Source of the DNA: Cohnella candidum
GTDB lineage: Bacteria > Bacillota > Bacilli > Paenibacillales > Paenibacillaceae
NCBI RefSeq assembly: GCF_003713065.1
Contig: NZ_CP033433.1
Coordinates: 1,089,001 to 1,153,000 of the forward strand
Length of the DNA: 64,000 nt
Direction: 5' to 3'
In this document: positions 55,529 through 64,000 of the stretch, in pieces
Layout of the letters: every line of letters begins with the position of its first letter
Numbering within the stretch: the stretch's first letter is position 1
Program-made: the position numbers and the translations under genes
The notes under the pieces: model-generated
What the model was told of the DNA's origin: nothing
Seen by the model: only the letters and a program-made list of their open reading frames with translations
Databases searched by the model: none

Positions 55529-56281
55529 ATGGATTCGATCACGATCCAAAACAACAGCGGCGAGCAGCCGAATCCCGGCTTGAATCCCGCCGAAGAACGC
55601 CGGAATTCGTCCGCGGTCGACTCGGTCGTTCAACTGGGCCAGACGGTCGTCCCGACCAATGAAAGCAACGTTTTCTGTCTCACCATCATCGGCCAGGTCG
55701 AAGGGCACATGATGCTCCCGCCTCAGAACAAGACGACCAAGTACGAGCATGTCATTCCCCAACTGGTGGCGGCGGAGCAAAATCCGAAAATCGAAGGGCT
55801 TCTCATCGTGCTCAATACGGTGGGGGGAGACGTCGAGGCTGGCCTGGCCATGGCTGAAATGATCTCTTCCATGTCTAAGCCCAAGGTGGCGATCGTGCTT
55901 GGAGGCGGTCATTCCATTGGGGTGCCCATCGCGGTGTCCGCGGATTATACGCTGATCGCGGAGACGGCTACGATGACGATCCACCCCATTCGGCTCACCG
56001 GCTTGATCATCGGAGTTCCGCAAACGTTCGAATACCTGGAGAAAATGCAAGAGCGCGTGGTCCGGTTCGTCACCCGTCATTCCAATATCGGCGAAGAGAC
56101 ATTCAAGGAACTGATGTTCAAAACGGGAGAACTGACCCGGGACATCGGCACGACCGTCATCGGGGCGGATGCGGTCAAACACGGGCTCATCAATGCGGTA
56201 GGCGGCCTGGGCGACGCCCTTCGCCATTTGAACCGTCTGATCGCGGAACGCAAAATGACACAGGGGAACGTGGTCCAATGA
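55529..56281 (+). CDS. tepA: ClpP-like protease TepA
   Basis: 250-residue ClpP/crotonase-fold protease. A Gly-rich ClpP-type stretch ([17 protein letters not shown]) precedes the likely nucleophile S129 in [11 protein letters not shown]; the likely His is H152 in TMTIHPIR. No signal peptide is seen. B. subtilis TepA (YmfB) is reported to help degrade small acid-soluble spore proteins in outgrowth. AAAGGAGGG precedes the ATG. It overlaps ylzJ by 4 nt. Confidence 0.9.
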   Translation: MDSITIQNNSGEQPNPGLNPAEERRNSSAVDSVVQLGQTVVPTNESNVFCLTIIGQVEGHMMLPPQNKTTKYEHVIPQLVAAEQNPKIEGLLIVLNTVGGDVEAGLAMAEMISSMSKPKVAIVLGGGHSIGVPIAVSADYTLIAETATMTIHPIRLTGLIIGVPQTFEYLEKMQERVVRFVTRHSNIGEETFKELMFKTGELTRDIGTTVIGADAVKHGLINAVGGLGDALRHLNRLIAERKMTQGNVVQ

Positions 56282-56550
56282 GCCTGTATACCGTAATGCC
56301 GCACGAATTGGTTTTTGACGGCTGGGATCATGCGCCTGGTCCATTCCTGGATATTACCGTGCGCGGGGTCACGATGCGGGTCCGTCCGGTGGCGCCAGGC
56401 ATCGGAACGATCGAACGGCTGCTGAGCGCGCCGCTCGATTGTTACCTGAAGCCGGAGTTCGCTCCCGGACAAACGGTTAGCTATACCGATGACCCGGCCC
56501 CGTCGCCTTCGTACGACTCGGGCTTCGAGGCTTCTCCTTATCTGCCATAA
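56278..56550 (+). CDS. YlzJ-like protein
   Basis: 90 residues matching the YlzJ family of short proteins found after tepA in spore formers. The conserved start is [16 protein letters not shown]; the middle holds [17 protein letters not shown]. No transmembrane or catalytic motif is visible and the function is unknown. It starts inside the tepA stop (ATGA), so it may act with TepA. Confidence 0.88.
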   Translation: MSLYTVMPHELVFDGWDHAPGPFLDITVRGVTMRVRPVAPGIGTIERLLSAPLDCYLKPEFAPGQTVSYTDDPAPSPSYDSGFEASPYLP

Positions 56551-56584
56551 GGCGCCGCGTCTGCCAACCTCCCGCCAACTGTGG

Positions 56585-56590
56585 TATAAT
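56585..56590 (+). promoter_or_regulatory. Candidate -10 box of spoIIIE
   Basis: Consensus TATAAT preceded by GTGG. The -35 at 17 nt is only TGCCAA (56562-56567). It lies 28 nt before the spoIIIE TTG start. Confidence 0.55.
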
Positions 56591-56612
56591 GTTGAACCGG
56601 GAGGTGGCATGA

Positions 56613-59318
56613 TTGGCCAAACGCAAAAAGAAAAGGGCTTCGTTCGGAACGAACCTCAAATACGAAATATACGGCATCCTGCTGATCACCCTCTCCGTCA
56701 TCACCTTCTATGGAGAAGGCCGCGGCGCTTGGGCCTTGACCAGCCTGTCCAGCCTCGTGCTGGGCAAATTTTATTTTCTTATGGCCCTCTTGGGCATTTG
56801 GATCGGGTTGTACGTCATGATGAAAAGGCAATGGCCGCGAGGGTGGACGCCCAGGCGGTCGGGCTTTCTCTTGTTCTGCCTCGCGTGCACGCTGATGAGC
56901 ACGATCTCCTTCGCGCAAAGCCGGCTCGCCCCGGTCGAAGCTGTGAGCGCTCCCAATATCATCAAGCAGATGGGCTCCGCGCTCAGCAGTCAAGTCCTCA
57001 ATCCTCCGGATCCCGCCGCGCCGGAAGACACAACTGAAATTCAGACAGACGGAACAGGCGAGGGGACGGGCGAGGCAACGGACCCATCCGTCGTTTCCGC
57101 CGCAGAACTCAAGCCTTGGGAAAAAGACATCGGAGGCGGCATGCTCGGCGCCCTCCAATATTCCGTGTTTTATTGGATGTTCGGCTATTATGGCGCCAAA
57201 TTCATCATGTACATACAGTTCGCGATCTCGATTCTGCTGATCACGAACCGCTCTTACGTAGAAATGGGCCGCTCGATCCGCTTGTTCCTCCTGCGCGTCA
57301 TGCCATTGTTGGCCGCCCGTTTGTCTTCGGGACGCAAGCTGCAATCCGCGAAGGCGGTACCCGTGGCGCCGGCCGGCAAACGCGAAGCGCAGATCGCGCC
57401 GGAACCGCTGCCGGACGACGACGGATTGGACGAGCTTCCGTTCACGCCTCAGCAACGCAAAACGCCTTTGTTTTTCCAGCTGTTCCATGGCAAACCGGAA
57501 AGGGAAACGGAAGACCGTCCGGGAGACGCTTGGGAAGACGAGGAGGAACCGGAATGGAACGGCGCTTCCGCTTCCGCTCCCGGGGCGCGCCCGGACAAAC
57601 GCCAAGAAACGCAGAAGATCGACACGGAGAGAGCGGATGCGCCGCATGCGCCGGAACAGCTGTCCGGTCCGCGGTTCACCGACTTCACGGTCCAAGCGCA
57701 AACGACCGCCGCTCCATGGCAGGAAGACGAAGCGGAAGAGCATGCGGAGTGGGGGGACGACGAGGCCGGCTTGCCGGATGATCCGGATTCCCGAGTCGAG
57801 GCTGGAGAAGTGCCGCCCGAAGCTGAGAAGGCCGATTCCGCTGCGGAAACACCGGCCGCGAAACCTGCGGCACCCAAGAAAAAACCGAAACCCTACAGAC
57901 TTCCAGGCGTTTCGCTGCTGGACAAGCCGGCCGCCGGCAGCAAATCCGGCAACGCCAACGACTATATCGACACGGCCCGCAAACTCGAGGCGACGCTGGA
58001 GAGCTTCGGCGTTCGCGCGAAAGTGCTGGACGTGGCCAGAGGCCCGGCCGTCACGCGATATGAACTGCAGCCCGACGTCGGCGTGAAGGTCAGCCGCATC
58101 GTCAGTTTGACCGACGACATCGCGCTGGCGCTCGCCGCGAAGGATATCCGGATGGAAGCGCCCATCCCGGGCAAATCCGCGATCGGCATCGAGGTGCCGA
58201 ACAACGAGGTCAGCGTCGTTACGCTCCGCGAGGTCGTGGAGACGCAAGCGTTCCAGGAAGCGCCGTCGAAGCTGACGGTCGCATTCGGGCGCGACATTTC
58301 CGGACAGCCGATCGTCGGCAACCTCGCCAAGATGCCCCATCTTCTCGTTGCGGGCGCGACGGGCTCCGGTAAGTCCGTGTGCATCAACGGCATCATTACG
58401 AGCGTGCTGTACAAAGCGAAGCCGGACGAAGTCAAATTCCTGATGATCGACCCCAAAATGGTCGAGTTGAACGTGTATAACGGCATTCCGCATTTGCTGG
58501 CGCCGGTCGTCACCGATCCCCGCCGGGCCTCTCTCGCGCTGAAGAAGATCGTCGTGGAAATGGAAAAGCGCTACGAGAAGTTTTCCAAATCGGCGACGCG
58601 CAACATCGAAGGCTATAACGCGCTCATGCTGAGCGGGGACAACCCCGACGGCGTGCTGCCTTACATCGTCGTCATCGTCGACGAGCTCGCGGATCTCATG
58701 ATGGTCGCGGCCGGCGACGTCGAAGACGCCATCACGCGCCTCGCGCAGATGGCGCGCGCGGCCGGCATCCATCTGATCATCGCGACGCAGCGGCCTTCCG
58801 TCGACGTCATCACCGGCGTCATCAAGGCCAACATCCCGAGCCGGATCGCGTTCGGCGTGTCGTCCCAAGTGGACTCGAGAACGATTCTGGATATGGTCGG
58901 AGCCGAGAAACTGCTCGGCCGCGGCGACATGCTCTTCCTTCCGATGGGGGCGTCCAAGCCGATCCGCGTGCAAGGCGCTTTCTTATCGGACAGCGAAGTG
59001 GAAGCGGTCGTCGGCCACGCGCGCGGTCAGGCCGAAGCCGAATACAATGAAGAGCTCGTGCCGGAGATCGACGAGACGGAGGCGGAAGCCGAAAACGAAA
59101 TCATGGACGAGCTGTTCGACCAAGCCGTGCAAATCGTTCTCGAGGCGAAACAAGCTTCGGTATCGCTTCTCCAGCGCCGGATGAGGATCGGTTATACCCG
59201 GGCCGCGCGGCTGATCGACTCGATGGAGGCCAAAGGCATCGTCGGGCCTTATGAGGGCAGCAAACCGCGCGAAGTGCTGATGTCCATGGAACAGTACCAA
59301 CAGCGCATCCCATCCTAA
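56613..59318 (+). CDS. spoIIIE: DNA translocase SpoIIIE/FtsK
   Basis: 901 residues. Four or so N-terminal transmembrane helices (to about residue 220), a long acidic low-complexity linker (about 250-440), and the FtsK motor with Walker A G581-ATGSGKS and Walker [15 protein letters not shown]. The C-terminal gamma winged helix ([20 protein letters not shown]) reads polar DNA motifs. It pumps chromosome into the forespore. TTG start with GGGAGGTGG upstream. The linker makes it longer than the 787-residue B. subtilis protein. Confidence 0.96.
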   Translation: MAKRKKKRASFGTNLKYEIYGILLITLSVITFYGEGRGAWALTSLSSLVLGKFYFLMALLGIWIGLYVMMKRQWPRGWTPRRSGFLLFCLACTLMSTISFAQSRLAPVEAVSAPNIIKQMGSALSSQVLNPPDPAAPEDTTEIQTDGTGEGTGEATDPSVVSAAELKPWEKDIGGGMLGALQYSVFYWMFGYYGAKFIMYIQFAISILLITNRSYVEMGRSIRLFLLRVMPLLAARLSSGRKLQSAKAVPVAPAGKREAQIAPEPLPDDDGLDELPFTPQQRKTPLFFQLFHGKPERETEDRPGDAWEDEEEPEWNGASASAPGARPDKRQETQKIDTERADAPHAPEQLSGPRFTDFTVQAQTTAAPWQEDEAEEHAEWGDDEAGLPDDPDSRVEAGEVPPEAEKADSAAETPAAKPAAPKKKPKPYRLPGVSLLDKPAAGSKSGNANDYIDTARKLEATLESFGVRAKVLDVARGPAVTRYELQPDVGVKVSRIVSLTDDIALALAAKDIRMEAPIPGKSAIGIEVPNNEVSVVTLREVVETQAFQEAPSKLTVAFGRDISGQPIVGNLAKMPHLLVAGATGSGKSVCINGIITSVLYKAKPDEVKFLMIDPKMVELNVYNGIPHLLAPVVTDPRRASLALKKIVVEMEKRYEKFSKSATRNIEGYNALMLSGDNPDGVLPYIVVIVDELADLMMVAAGDVEDAITRLAQMARAAGIHLIIATQRPSVDVITGVIKANIPSRIAFGVSSQVDSRTILDMVGAEKLLGRGDMLFLPMGASKPIRVQGAFLSDSEVEAVVGHARGQAEAEYNEELVPEIDETEAEAENEIMDELFDQAVQIVLEAKQASVSLLQRRMRIGYTRAARLIDSMEAKGIVGPYEGSKPREVLMSMEQYQQRIPS

Positions 59319-59339
59319 GCTCCCTTTGCCCGGAATTGG

Positions 59340-59369
59340 GTATAAGAGCCTTTCTCCTTTCTCATACTA
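59340..59369 (+). promoter_or_regulatory. Candidate sigma-G promoter of sleB
   Basis: GTATA (59340-59344), 18-nt spacer, CATACTA (59363-59369). Both boxes fit forespore sigma-G/sigma-F patterns, and sleB is a sigma-G gene in B. subtilis. Confidence 0.65.
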
Positions 59370-59410
59370 ACGGGCGACAACCCATGTGATGAGAAAGGCG
59401 TGAGCGCAAG

Positions 59411-60196
59411 GTGAGGTATCGTCTCGTGATTTTGACGTTCTGCCTCGTTTTCGGTTTGCTGGCTTTGTTCAGGCTCGACCATGCCAACCACAGCCGCGAA
59501 ACGTTCGGAACGACGATATTGAAGCAAGGGTCGTCCGGTAAAGATATTTATGAACTCCAAGGTCGGCTCAAGCATCTCGGCTACTTCAACGGCAAAGTGG
59601 ACGGCCAATTCGGCTCCTCGACATTAAACGCCGTTAAGTGGTTCCAATGGAAGTTCGGCATGAAAGCGGACGGCGTCGTGGGGCCCAAGACGAAGCTGAA
59701 GCTTTGGAAAGCGACGAAGGACTGGAAGCCGACCGCCGCCGAACTGCCTCCGGGAACCGCGGGCGGCGCAGCCGGAGGGAAAGCGGGAGCCGGCGGAACG
59801 GAACGCGCGCAATCGCTCCCGGCCTCGAACAACAACGGCTTTACGGACAAGGACCTGAAAATGATGGCCAACGCCGTCTACGGGGAATCCCGCGGCGAGC
59901 CGTACGAGGGGCAAGTCGCCGTGGCGGCGGTCATCCTGAACCGCGTCCGCGATGCGGAATTTCCGAATACGCCGACCGGGGTCATTTTCCAGCCGGGCGC
60001 TTTCACCGCGGTCTCCGACGGCCAAATTTGGCTGACTCCGAACGCCAACGCCCTGAAAGCGGTGAAAGACGCGCTGAGCGGATGGGATCCGACCGACGGC
60101 TGCCTCTATTACTTCAACCCGGAAACCGCCACTTCCAAGTGGATTTGGTCGCGGCCGCAGTATAAAACGATCGGCAAACATATTTTTTGCCGTTAA
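59411..60196 (+). CDS. sleB: Spore cortex-lytic enzyme SleB-like cell wall hydrolase
   Basis: 261 residues: N-terminal signal or anchor (LVILTFCLVFGLLALF), peptidoglycan-binding domain (about 38-95, GSSGKDIYELQGRLKHLGYF), a Gly/Ala linker, and a Hydrolase_2/SleB catalytic domain (MMANAVYGESRGEPYEGQVA onward, with the catalytic Glu in YGESRGEPY). It cuts muramic-lactam cortex during germination. GTG start. ypeB, its usual partner, is not next to it. Confidence 0.9.
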   Translation: MRYRLVILTFCLVFGLLALFRLDHANHSRETFGTTILKQGSSGKDIYELQGRLKHLGYFNGKVDGQFGSSTLNAVKWFQWKFGMKADGVVGPKTKLKLWKATKDWKPTAAELPPGTAGGAAGGKAGAGGTERAQSLPASNNNGFTDKDLKMMANAVYGESRGEPYEGQVAVAAVILNRVRDAEFPNTPTGVIFQPGAFTAVSDGQIWLTPNANALKAVKDALSGWDPTDGCLYYFNPETATSKWIWSRPQYKTIGKHIFCR

Positions 60197-60320
60197 GCGG
60201 CGCCCCGGCTTTTCCATCATTTGCTTCCCGGTTGTCCCATCGGTTAGAATGGGGCTGACTGTGCACCCGTACCGGTTTGGAGACGGGAAGCGACTTATAC
60301 GCAAAGGGGCTTGAGGGACC

Positions 60321-61601
60321 ATGCCGGAACAATTTGAACGCGGCACGCTGGGGCGGCTCCGCCTTCACGTGCTGCCGACAAAACGCTTCAAAACGTTCGC
60401 CGTTTCGCTGTTCGCGGGCGTTCCTCTGTCCGAATCCGGGGTGACGCCGACGGCGCTCACCCCTTTCGTGCTTCGGAGGGGGACGGAGAGCTATCCCGAG
60501 ACGATCGCTTTCCGGGAAAAGCTGGATGAGTTATACGGCGCCGGATTCGGATTCGACCTGTACAAACGGGGCGACCATCAGGTCGTCCAATTCCGCATCG
60601 ACATGATCAACGACCGGTTTGTCTCCACCAACGAATCGCTGCTGAAAGAAGCCCTCCGGTATTTGGGCGAAGCCGTGACGGCGCCTGCCCTGGAGGACGG
60701 CCGTTTCCGTTCCCGTTACGTGGAAGCCGAGAAAACGACCGTGACCAAACGGATCGAAGCGATCATCAACGATAAAATCCGTTATGCCGCGGAACGCTGC
60801 ACCGAAGAGATGTGCAAGGGCGATCCGTACCGGCTGCCGTCGCTGGGCCGCAAGGAAGAGCTGGCCGGTATCGACGCGGCTTCGCTCTATTCCCACTACC
60901 GGCAATGGCTGGAGAAGGCGGCCTTCGACCTGTACGTCGCGGGAGACACGACCCTGGAGGAAGTGGAATCCTTCGCCAGACAGGCTTTTCGGTTGCCCGA
61001 CGGAACGCCGTCCGGGTACTCCAAGCCCGTCCTCGTTCCCGCGAGGGAGCAGGTCCAGACGATCGTCGAACGGCTGGACGTGGGGCAGGGCAAATTGAAC
61101 ATGGGGCTTCGCGTCGCCAGCACTTACGGTGACGAGGATTATCCTGCGCTGTTGTTGTACAACGGTCTGCTGGGCGCGTTTCCGCACTCGAAACTGTTCG
61201 TCAACGTACGGGAGAAAGCCAGCCTGGCGTATTACGCCTCTTCCCGTCTGGACGGCCACAAGGGGCTCATGACGATCCAATCGGGCATCGAGATCCCGAA
61301 CTACGAGAAAGCGGTGGACATTATCCGCGAACAGCTGGCCGCGATGAAGAGGGGCGAATTCGCCGCGGACGACTTGGGCCGCACGAAGGCGATGCTGTCC
61401 AACCAGCTGAGGGAAATCCAGGATTCCGCGTTCGAGCGCATCGGTTTCGATTACAATGCGATCGTTTCGGGCAAGGAGAGAACGGCGGATCAATTCATCG
61501 CCGATCTCGAAGCCGTAACGCCGGAGCAGATCGTCGCTGCGGCCCAGGGCGTGAAGCTGGACACGATCTACTTCCTGCGCGACAAGAAAGGGGGAGCTTA
61601 A
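60321..61601 (+). CDS. ymfF: M16-like protein YmfF, EF-P modification-associated
   Basis: 426 residues with the pitrilysin fold, but the HxxEH zinc motif is missing from the N-terminal half (the region reads TPFVLRRGTESYPE), so it is a non-catalytic partner. It pairs with the active YmfH encoded 3 nt downstream. In B. subtilis ymfF, ymfH and ymfI are linked to 5-aminopentanol modification of EF-P. The start ATG is preceded by AAAGGGG. Confidence 0.9.
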   Translation: MPEQFERGTLGRLRLHVLPTKRFKTFAVSLFAGVPLSESGVTPTALTPFVLRRGTESYPETIAFREKLDELYGAGFGFDLYKRGDHQVVQFRIDMINDRFVSTNESLLKEALRYLGEAVTAPALEDGRFRSRYVEAEKTTVTKRIEAIINDKIRYAAERCTEEMCKGDPYRLPSLGRKEELAGIDAASLYSHYRQWLEKAAFDLYVAGDTTLEEVESFARQAFRLPDGTPSGYSKPVLVPAREQVQTIVERLDVGQGKLNMGLRVASTYGDEDYPALLLYNGLLGAFPHSKLFVNVREKASLAYYASSRLDGHKGLMTIQSGIEIPNYEKAVDIIREQLAAMKRGEFAADDLGRTKAMLSNQLREIQDSAFERIGFDYNAIVSGKERTADQFIADLEAVTPEQIVAAAQGVKLDTIYFLRDKKGGA

Positions 61602-61604
61602 GAG

Positions 61605-62891
61605 ATGGAGAAGCTGGAATACCCCAAACTGCAGGAGACGATCTGGCACGAGAAGCTGGACAACGGGCTCGAGGTCTATTTGCTTCCGAAGCCGGGTTTC
61701 ACCAAAACTTACGCAACCTTCACGACGCGATACGGCTCCATCGACAACCGTTTTCGGCCGCCGGGCGGGGAACCGATCTCCGTGCCGGACGGCATCGCTC
61801 ATTTCCTTGAGCATAAAATGTTCGAAGAGCCGGAAGGAGACGTGTTCTCCCGGTTCGCCGTCCAAGGCGCATCATCCAATGCGTATACCAGCTTCGATCG
61901 CACCGTTTACCTCTTCTCCGCAACCGGGCAGATCGAGGAGAATCTCGTTACGCTGATCGATTTCGTGCAAAATCCCTATTTCACGGACGAAAACGTCGAG
62001 AAGGAAAAAGGGATCATCATCCAGGAAATCGACATGTACCGCGACAATCCCGATTGGCGGGTTTATTTCGGCTTGATCGAAGCGCTTTACCTGAAGCACC
62101 CGGTGCATATCGACATTGCCGGAACGGCCGAAACGGTGCGGTCGATCACGAAAGAGATGCTTTACGACTGCTACCACACGTTTTATCATCCCTCCAACAT
62201 GACCCTGTTCGTCGTAGGAGGAATCGATCCCGCCTCCACGATGGACTTGATTAAGAACAACCAAGCGGCGAAATCGTTCTCGCCCGGCGGCGAAATCGAG
62301 CGGATATTCGAGCAGGAACCCGCCCAGGTTCGGGAGCCGCTGCGCCAAATCGAGCTGCCGGTTTCGCTGCCGAAATGCTTGTTCGGCTTCAAGGAAGATC
62401 CGGGCCCTTCGGCGGGCGAAGAGACGATCCGCCGGGAATTGGCGAGCAAGCTGATGCTCGAGGCGCTGCTGGGGCCGAGCTCTCCCCTGTACCAGCAAAT
62501 GTACGACGACAATCTGATCTCCGACAACTTCGGGCACGAGTACAATACGGGGCCCGGGTTCGCATTCTCCGTGATCGGCGGGGAAACCCGGGATCCGGAA
62601 GAACTGAGGAAGCGGGTTTGCGGCGCTTTATTCGAAGCGGCGGAGCGGGGAATCGACCCTAAAGTGTTCGAACGAACGCGGCGCAAACGGATCGGCACGT
62701 TTCTCCGCATGATGAACAGCCCGGAAGCGATCGCAGGGGAATTCACGCGTTACCGTCACAAGGGCGGCGACCTGTTCCGCGTCGTGGAGCTGATCGAAAG
62801 CCTGACGCCGGAGGATATTAACGCCAGGCTCCGCGAGCACGTCTCCGAAGACCGGCTGGCGGTCTCCGTCGTCCGGAGCGGTTCCGCGTGA
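61605..62891 (+). CDS. ymfH: M16 family peptidase YmfH, EF-P modification-associated
   Basis: 428-residue M16 peptidase with intact HxxEH (H66-F-L-E69-H70). The downstream IIIQEIDMYRDNPDW block carries the third zinc-ligand Glu. It probably forms a heterodimer with YmfF. It starts 3 nt after ymfF and overlaps ymfI by 4 nt, so the three are one translational unit. Confidence 0.92.
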   Translation: MEKLEYPKLQETIWHEKLDNGLEVYLLPKPGFTKTYATFTTRYGSIDNRFRPPGGEPISVPDGIAHFLEHKMFEEPEGDVFSRFAVQGASSNAYTSFDRTVYLFSATGQIEENLVTLIDFVQNPYFTDENVEKEKGIIIQEIDMYRDNPDWRVYFGLIEALYLKHPVHIDIAGTAETVRSITKEMLYDCYHTFYHPSNMTLFVVGGIDPASTMDLIKNNQAAKSFSPGGEIERIFEQEPAQVREPLRQIELPVSLPKCLFGFKEDPGPSAGEETIRRELASKLMLEALLGPSSPLYQQMYDDNLISDNFGHEYNTGPGFAFSVIGGETRDPEELRKRVCGALFEAAERGIDPKVFERTRRKRIGTFLRMMNSPEAIAGEFTRYRHKGGDLFRVVELIESLTPEDINARLREHVSEDRLAVSVVRSGSA

Positions 62892-63622
62892 ACCGCAAAG
62901 CGCTCGTCACCGGCGGATCGCGCGGCATCGGTGCCGCCGCGGCCCGCCGTTTGGCGGCGGGAGGGGCCGACATCGTCATCCCCTACTTCGCCTCCGGTGA
63001 CGCCGCGGAACGCGTGGCCGCAGACTGCCGTAAGCTCGGCGCACGCGCGGAAGTCGTCCGAGCCGACGTCAGGGACGGCGCTTCGCTCGCCGAATTGAAA
63101 TCGAGCCTCGACGCGATGGAATGGGCCCCGGACATTCTCGTTCACAGCGCCGGAACGGCGTTTTACGGCTTGCTGGGGGATTGCGGGGAAGACGTATGGG
63201 ACGACATCATGGGCGTTCATTTGAAGGCCGCCTACCGCTTGACCCGCCTGTTCGCTCCGGCCATGGCCTGGAGGCGGTGGGGGAGAATCGTTTATTTGTC
63301 CAGCATCTGGGGCGTCATCGGGGCCTCGGGTGAAGCGGCTTACGCCGCTGCCAAAGGCGGGTTGAACGCCTTCGCCAAATCCATGGCCCGGGAGCTCGCT
63401 TCGTCCGGCGTCACGGTGAATGCGGTTGCTCCCGGAGCGATCGAGACGGATATGCTGGCTGATCTGACCGAGGAGGATCGGCTCGCGATTTGCCGGGACG
63501 TTCCTTTAGGCCGGTTGGGGCGGCCCGACGAAGTGGCGGATTTGATCCGCTTCATCGCGTCGGACGACGCCGGTTACATCACGGGCCAGGTTCTCGGCAT
63601 CAACGGCGGCTGGTCGGCATAA
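62888..63622 (+). CDS. ymfI: SDR family reductase YmfI (EF-P 5-aminopentanone reductase)
   Basis: 244-residue short-chain dehydrogenase, FabG-like. Cofactor motif TGGSRGIGAAAARRLAAGG at the N-terminus, catalytic Ser in YLSSIWG, Tyr and Lys in YAAAKGG. By synteny with ymfF-ymfH it is YmfI, which reduces the aminopentanone on EF-P Lys in B. subtilis. Without the neighbours it could only be called an SDR reductase. Confidence 0.9.
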   Translation: MNRKALVTGGSRGIGAAAARRLAAGGADIVIPYFASGDAAERVAADCRKLGARAEVVRADVRDGASLAELKSSLDAMEWAPDILVHSAGTAFYGLLGDCGEDVWDDIMGVHLKAAYRLTRLFAPAMAWRRWGRIVYLSSIWGVIGASGEAAYAAAKGGLNAFAKSMARELASSGVTVNAVAPGAIETDMLADLTEEDRLAICRDVPLGRLGRPDEVADLIRFIASDDAGYITGQVLGINGGWSA

Positions 63623-63721
63623 GGCCTTCTTCGCGTGGGAATAGTAACGTCAAGGCTTGTTTCCCGTTTGCTTCGGCATGAGGGAACGCAGGCTGACACA
63701 ACGCGAAGGAGGCTCATCTCG

Positions 63722-63976
63722 ATGTCGACGGTACTGAGCAGTTTCGACACCTGGAAGAAATTTTTGGGGGACCGCGTGGCGGCCGCCAAAAACGCAGGCA
63801 TCGGCGAAGACACGATCACCAAGCTGGCGTTTGAGATCGGCGAGTTCCTCGACAACAAAGTCGATCCGAAGAACGAGGAAGAGCGCGTTCTGAAGGAGCT
63901 TTGGGACGTCGGCAGCGAATCCGAACGCCACTGCATGGCGAGCCTGATGGTCAAGCTGGCCGAACAGAACCAATAA
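63722..63976 (+). CDS. ymfJ: DUF3243 protein YmfJ
   Basis: 84-residue helical protein of the DUF3243/YmfJ family (VLSSFDTWKKFLGDRVAAAK, then LWDVGSESERHCMASLMVKL). Function unknown. ATG 63722 follows GAAGGAGG; a longer in-frame start at 63635 has no such signal. It keeps the B. subtilis order ymfF-ymfH-ymfI-ymfJ. The window ends 24 nt after its stop. Confidence 0.92.
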   Translation: MSTVLSSFDTWKKFLGDRVAAAKNAGIGEDTITKLAFEIGEFLDNKVDPKNEEERVLKELWDVGSESERHCMASLMVKLAEQNQ

Positions 63977-64000
63977 CGCGCTCCGCCGAAACCCGCGTGA

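Noticed and set aside
56538-58973. 811-residue reverse-strand open frame over spoIIIE
   Set aside because: Antisense shadow of a clear SpoIIIE gene; rich in Arg, His and Asp with no domain pattern. The same holds for long reverse frames over fliY-cheY, cheA-cheW, polC and asd-dapG.

Overview
The window is a GC-rich chromosomal segment from a flagellated, endospore-forming Bacillota. Its gene order follows the Bacillus subtilis stretch from the end of the fla/che operon to the ymf cluster. Several details point to Paenibacillaceae (Paenibacillus/Cohnella-like) rather than Bacillus: strong GC bias, a compact 216-residue EF-Ts, the short archaeal/eukaryote-type prolyl-tRNA synthetase, nrnA between rbfA and truB, and dut beside mlpA. 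That placement is inference from sequence and synteny; no 16S or database search was possible. I count 61 protein genes, all on the + strand except one small lipoprotein gene. I saw no rRNA, tRNA, CRISPR array, prophage or intact insertion sequence.

Layout. (1) 1-19707: 3' part of the fla/che operon. It holds C-ring genes fliM (partial) and fliY, cheY, export genes fliO-fliP-fliQ-fliR-flhB-flhA, the SRP-like pair flhF/flhG, chemotaxis genes cheB-cheA-cheW-cheC-cheD, a small membrane protein, sigD, a FapA/DUF342 gene and three less-known genes, ending at a strong terminator. (2) 19708-28711: a spacer with a hairpin-rich element and a sigma-A promoter, then rpsB, tsf, pyrH, frr, uppS, cdsA, dxr, rseP, proS (translation, UMP kinase, undecaprenyl-PP, CDP-DAG, MEP pathway, site-2 protease). 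(3) 28725-29207: a lone reverse-strand CuA-type lipoprotein sharing a terminator with proS. (4) 29457-45399: polC, then the rimP-nusA-ylxR-ylxQ-infB-rbfA operon, nrnA-truB-ribF, rpsO and pnp. (5) 45506-53413: ylxY, mlpA, dut, a 429-bp spacer with a large imperfect palindrome, then dipicolinate synthase dpaAB and the lysine/DAP genes asd-dapG-dapA. Asd, DapG and DapA supply the precursor that DpaAB turns into spore dipicolinic acid. (6) 53712-63976: rnjB, tepA, ylzJ, spoIIIE, sleB, and the ymfF-ymfH-ymfI-ymfJ cluster linked to EF-P modification.

Most genes are ordinary housekeeping or motility genes. The less ordinary material is: a 188-bp imperfect palindrome made of four copies of a 24-nt unit upstream of dpaA; a perfect 16-bp palindrome just downstream of a sigma-K-like promoter there; a G-rich hairpin element upstream of rpsB; a nested hairpin between flhB and flhA; a twelve-copy Gly/Gln/Arg repeat in IF-2; sigma-G-like promoter elements before tepA and sleB; and unknown genes flanking sigD. 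No clearly new multi-gene system was found. Seventeen of the 60 visible starts are called as TTG or GTG, usually because the Shine-Dalgarno position decides against a nearby in-frame ATG or no ATG exists.
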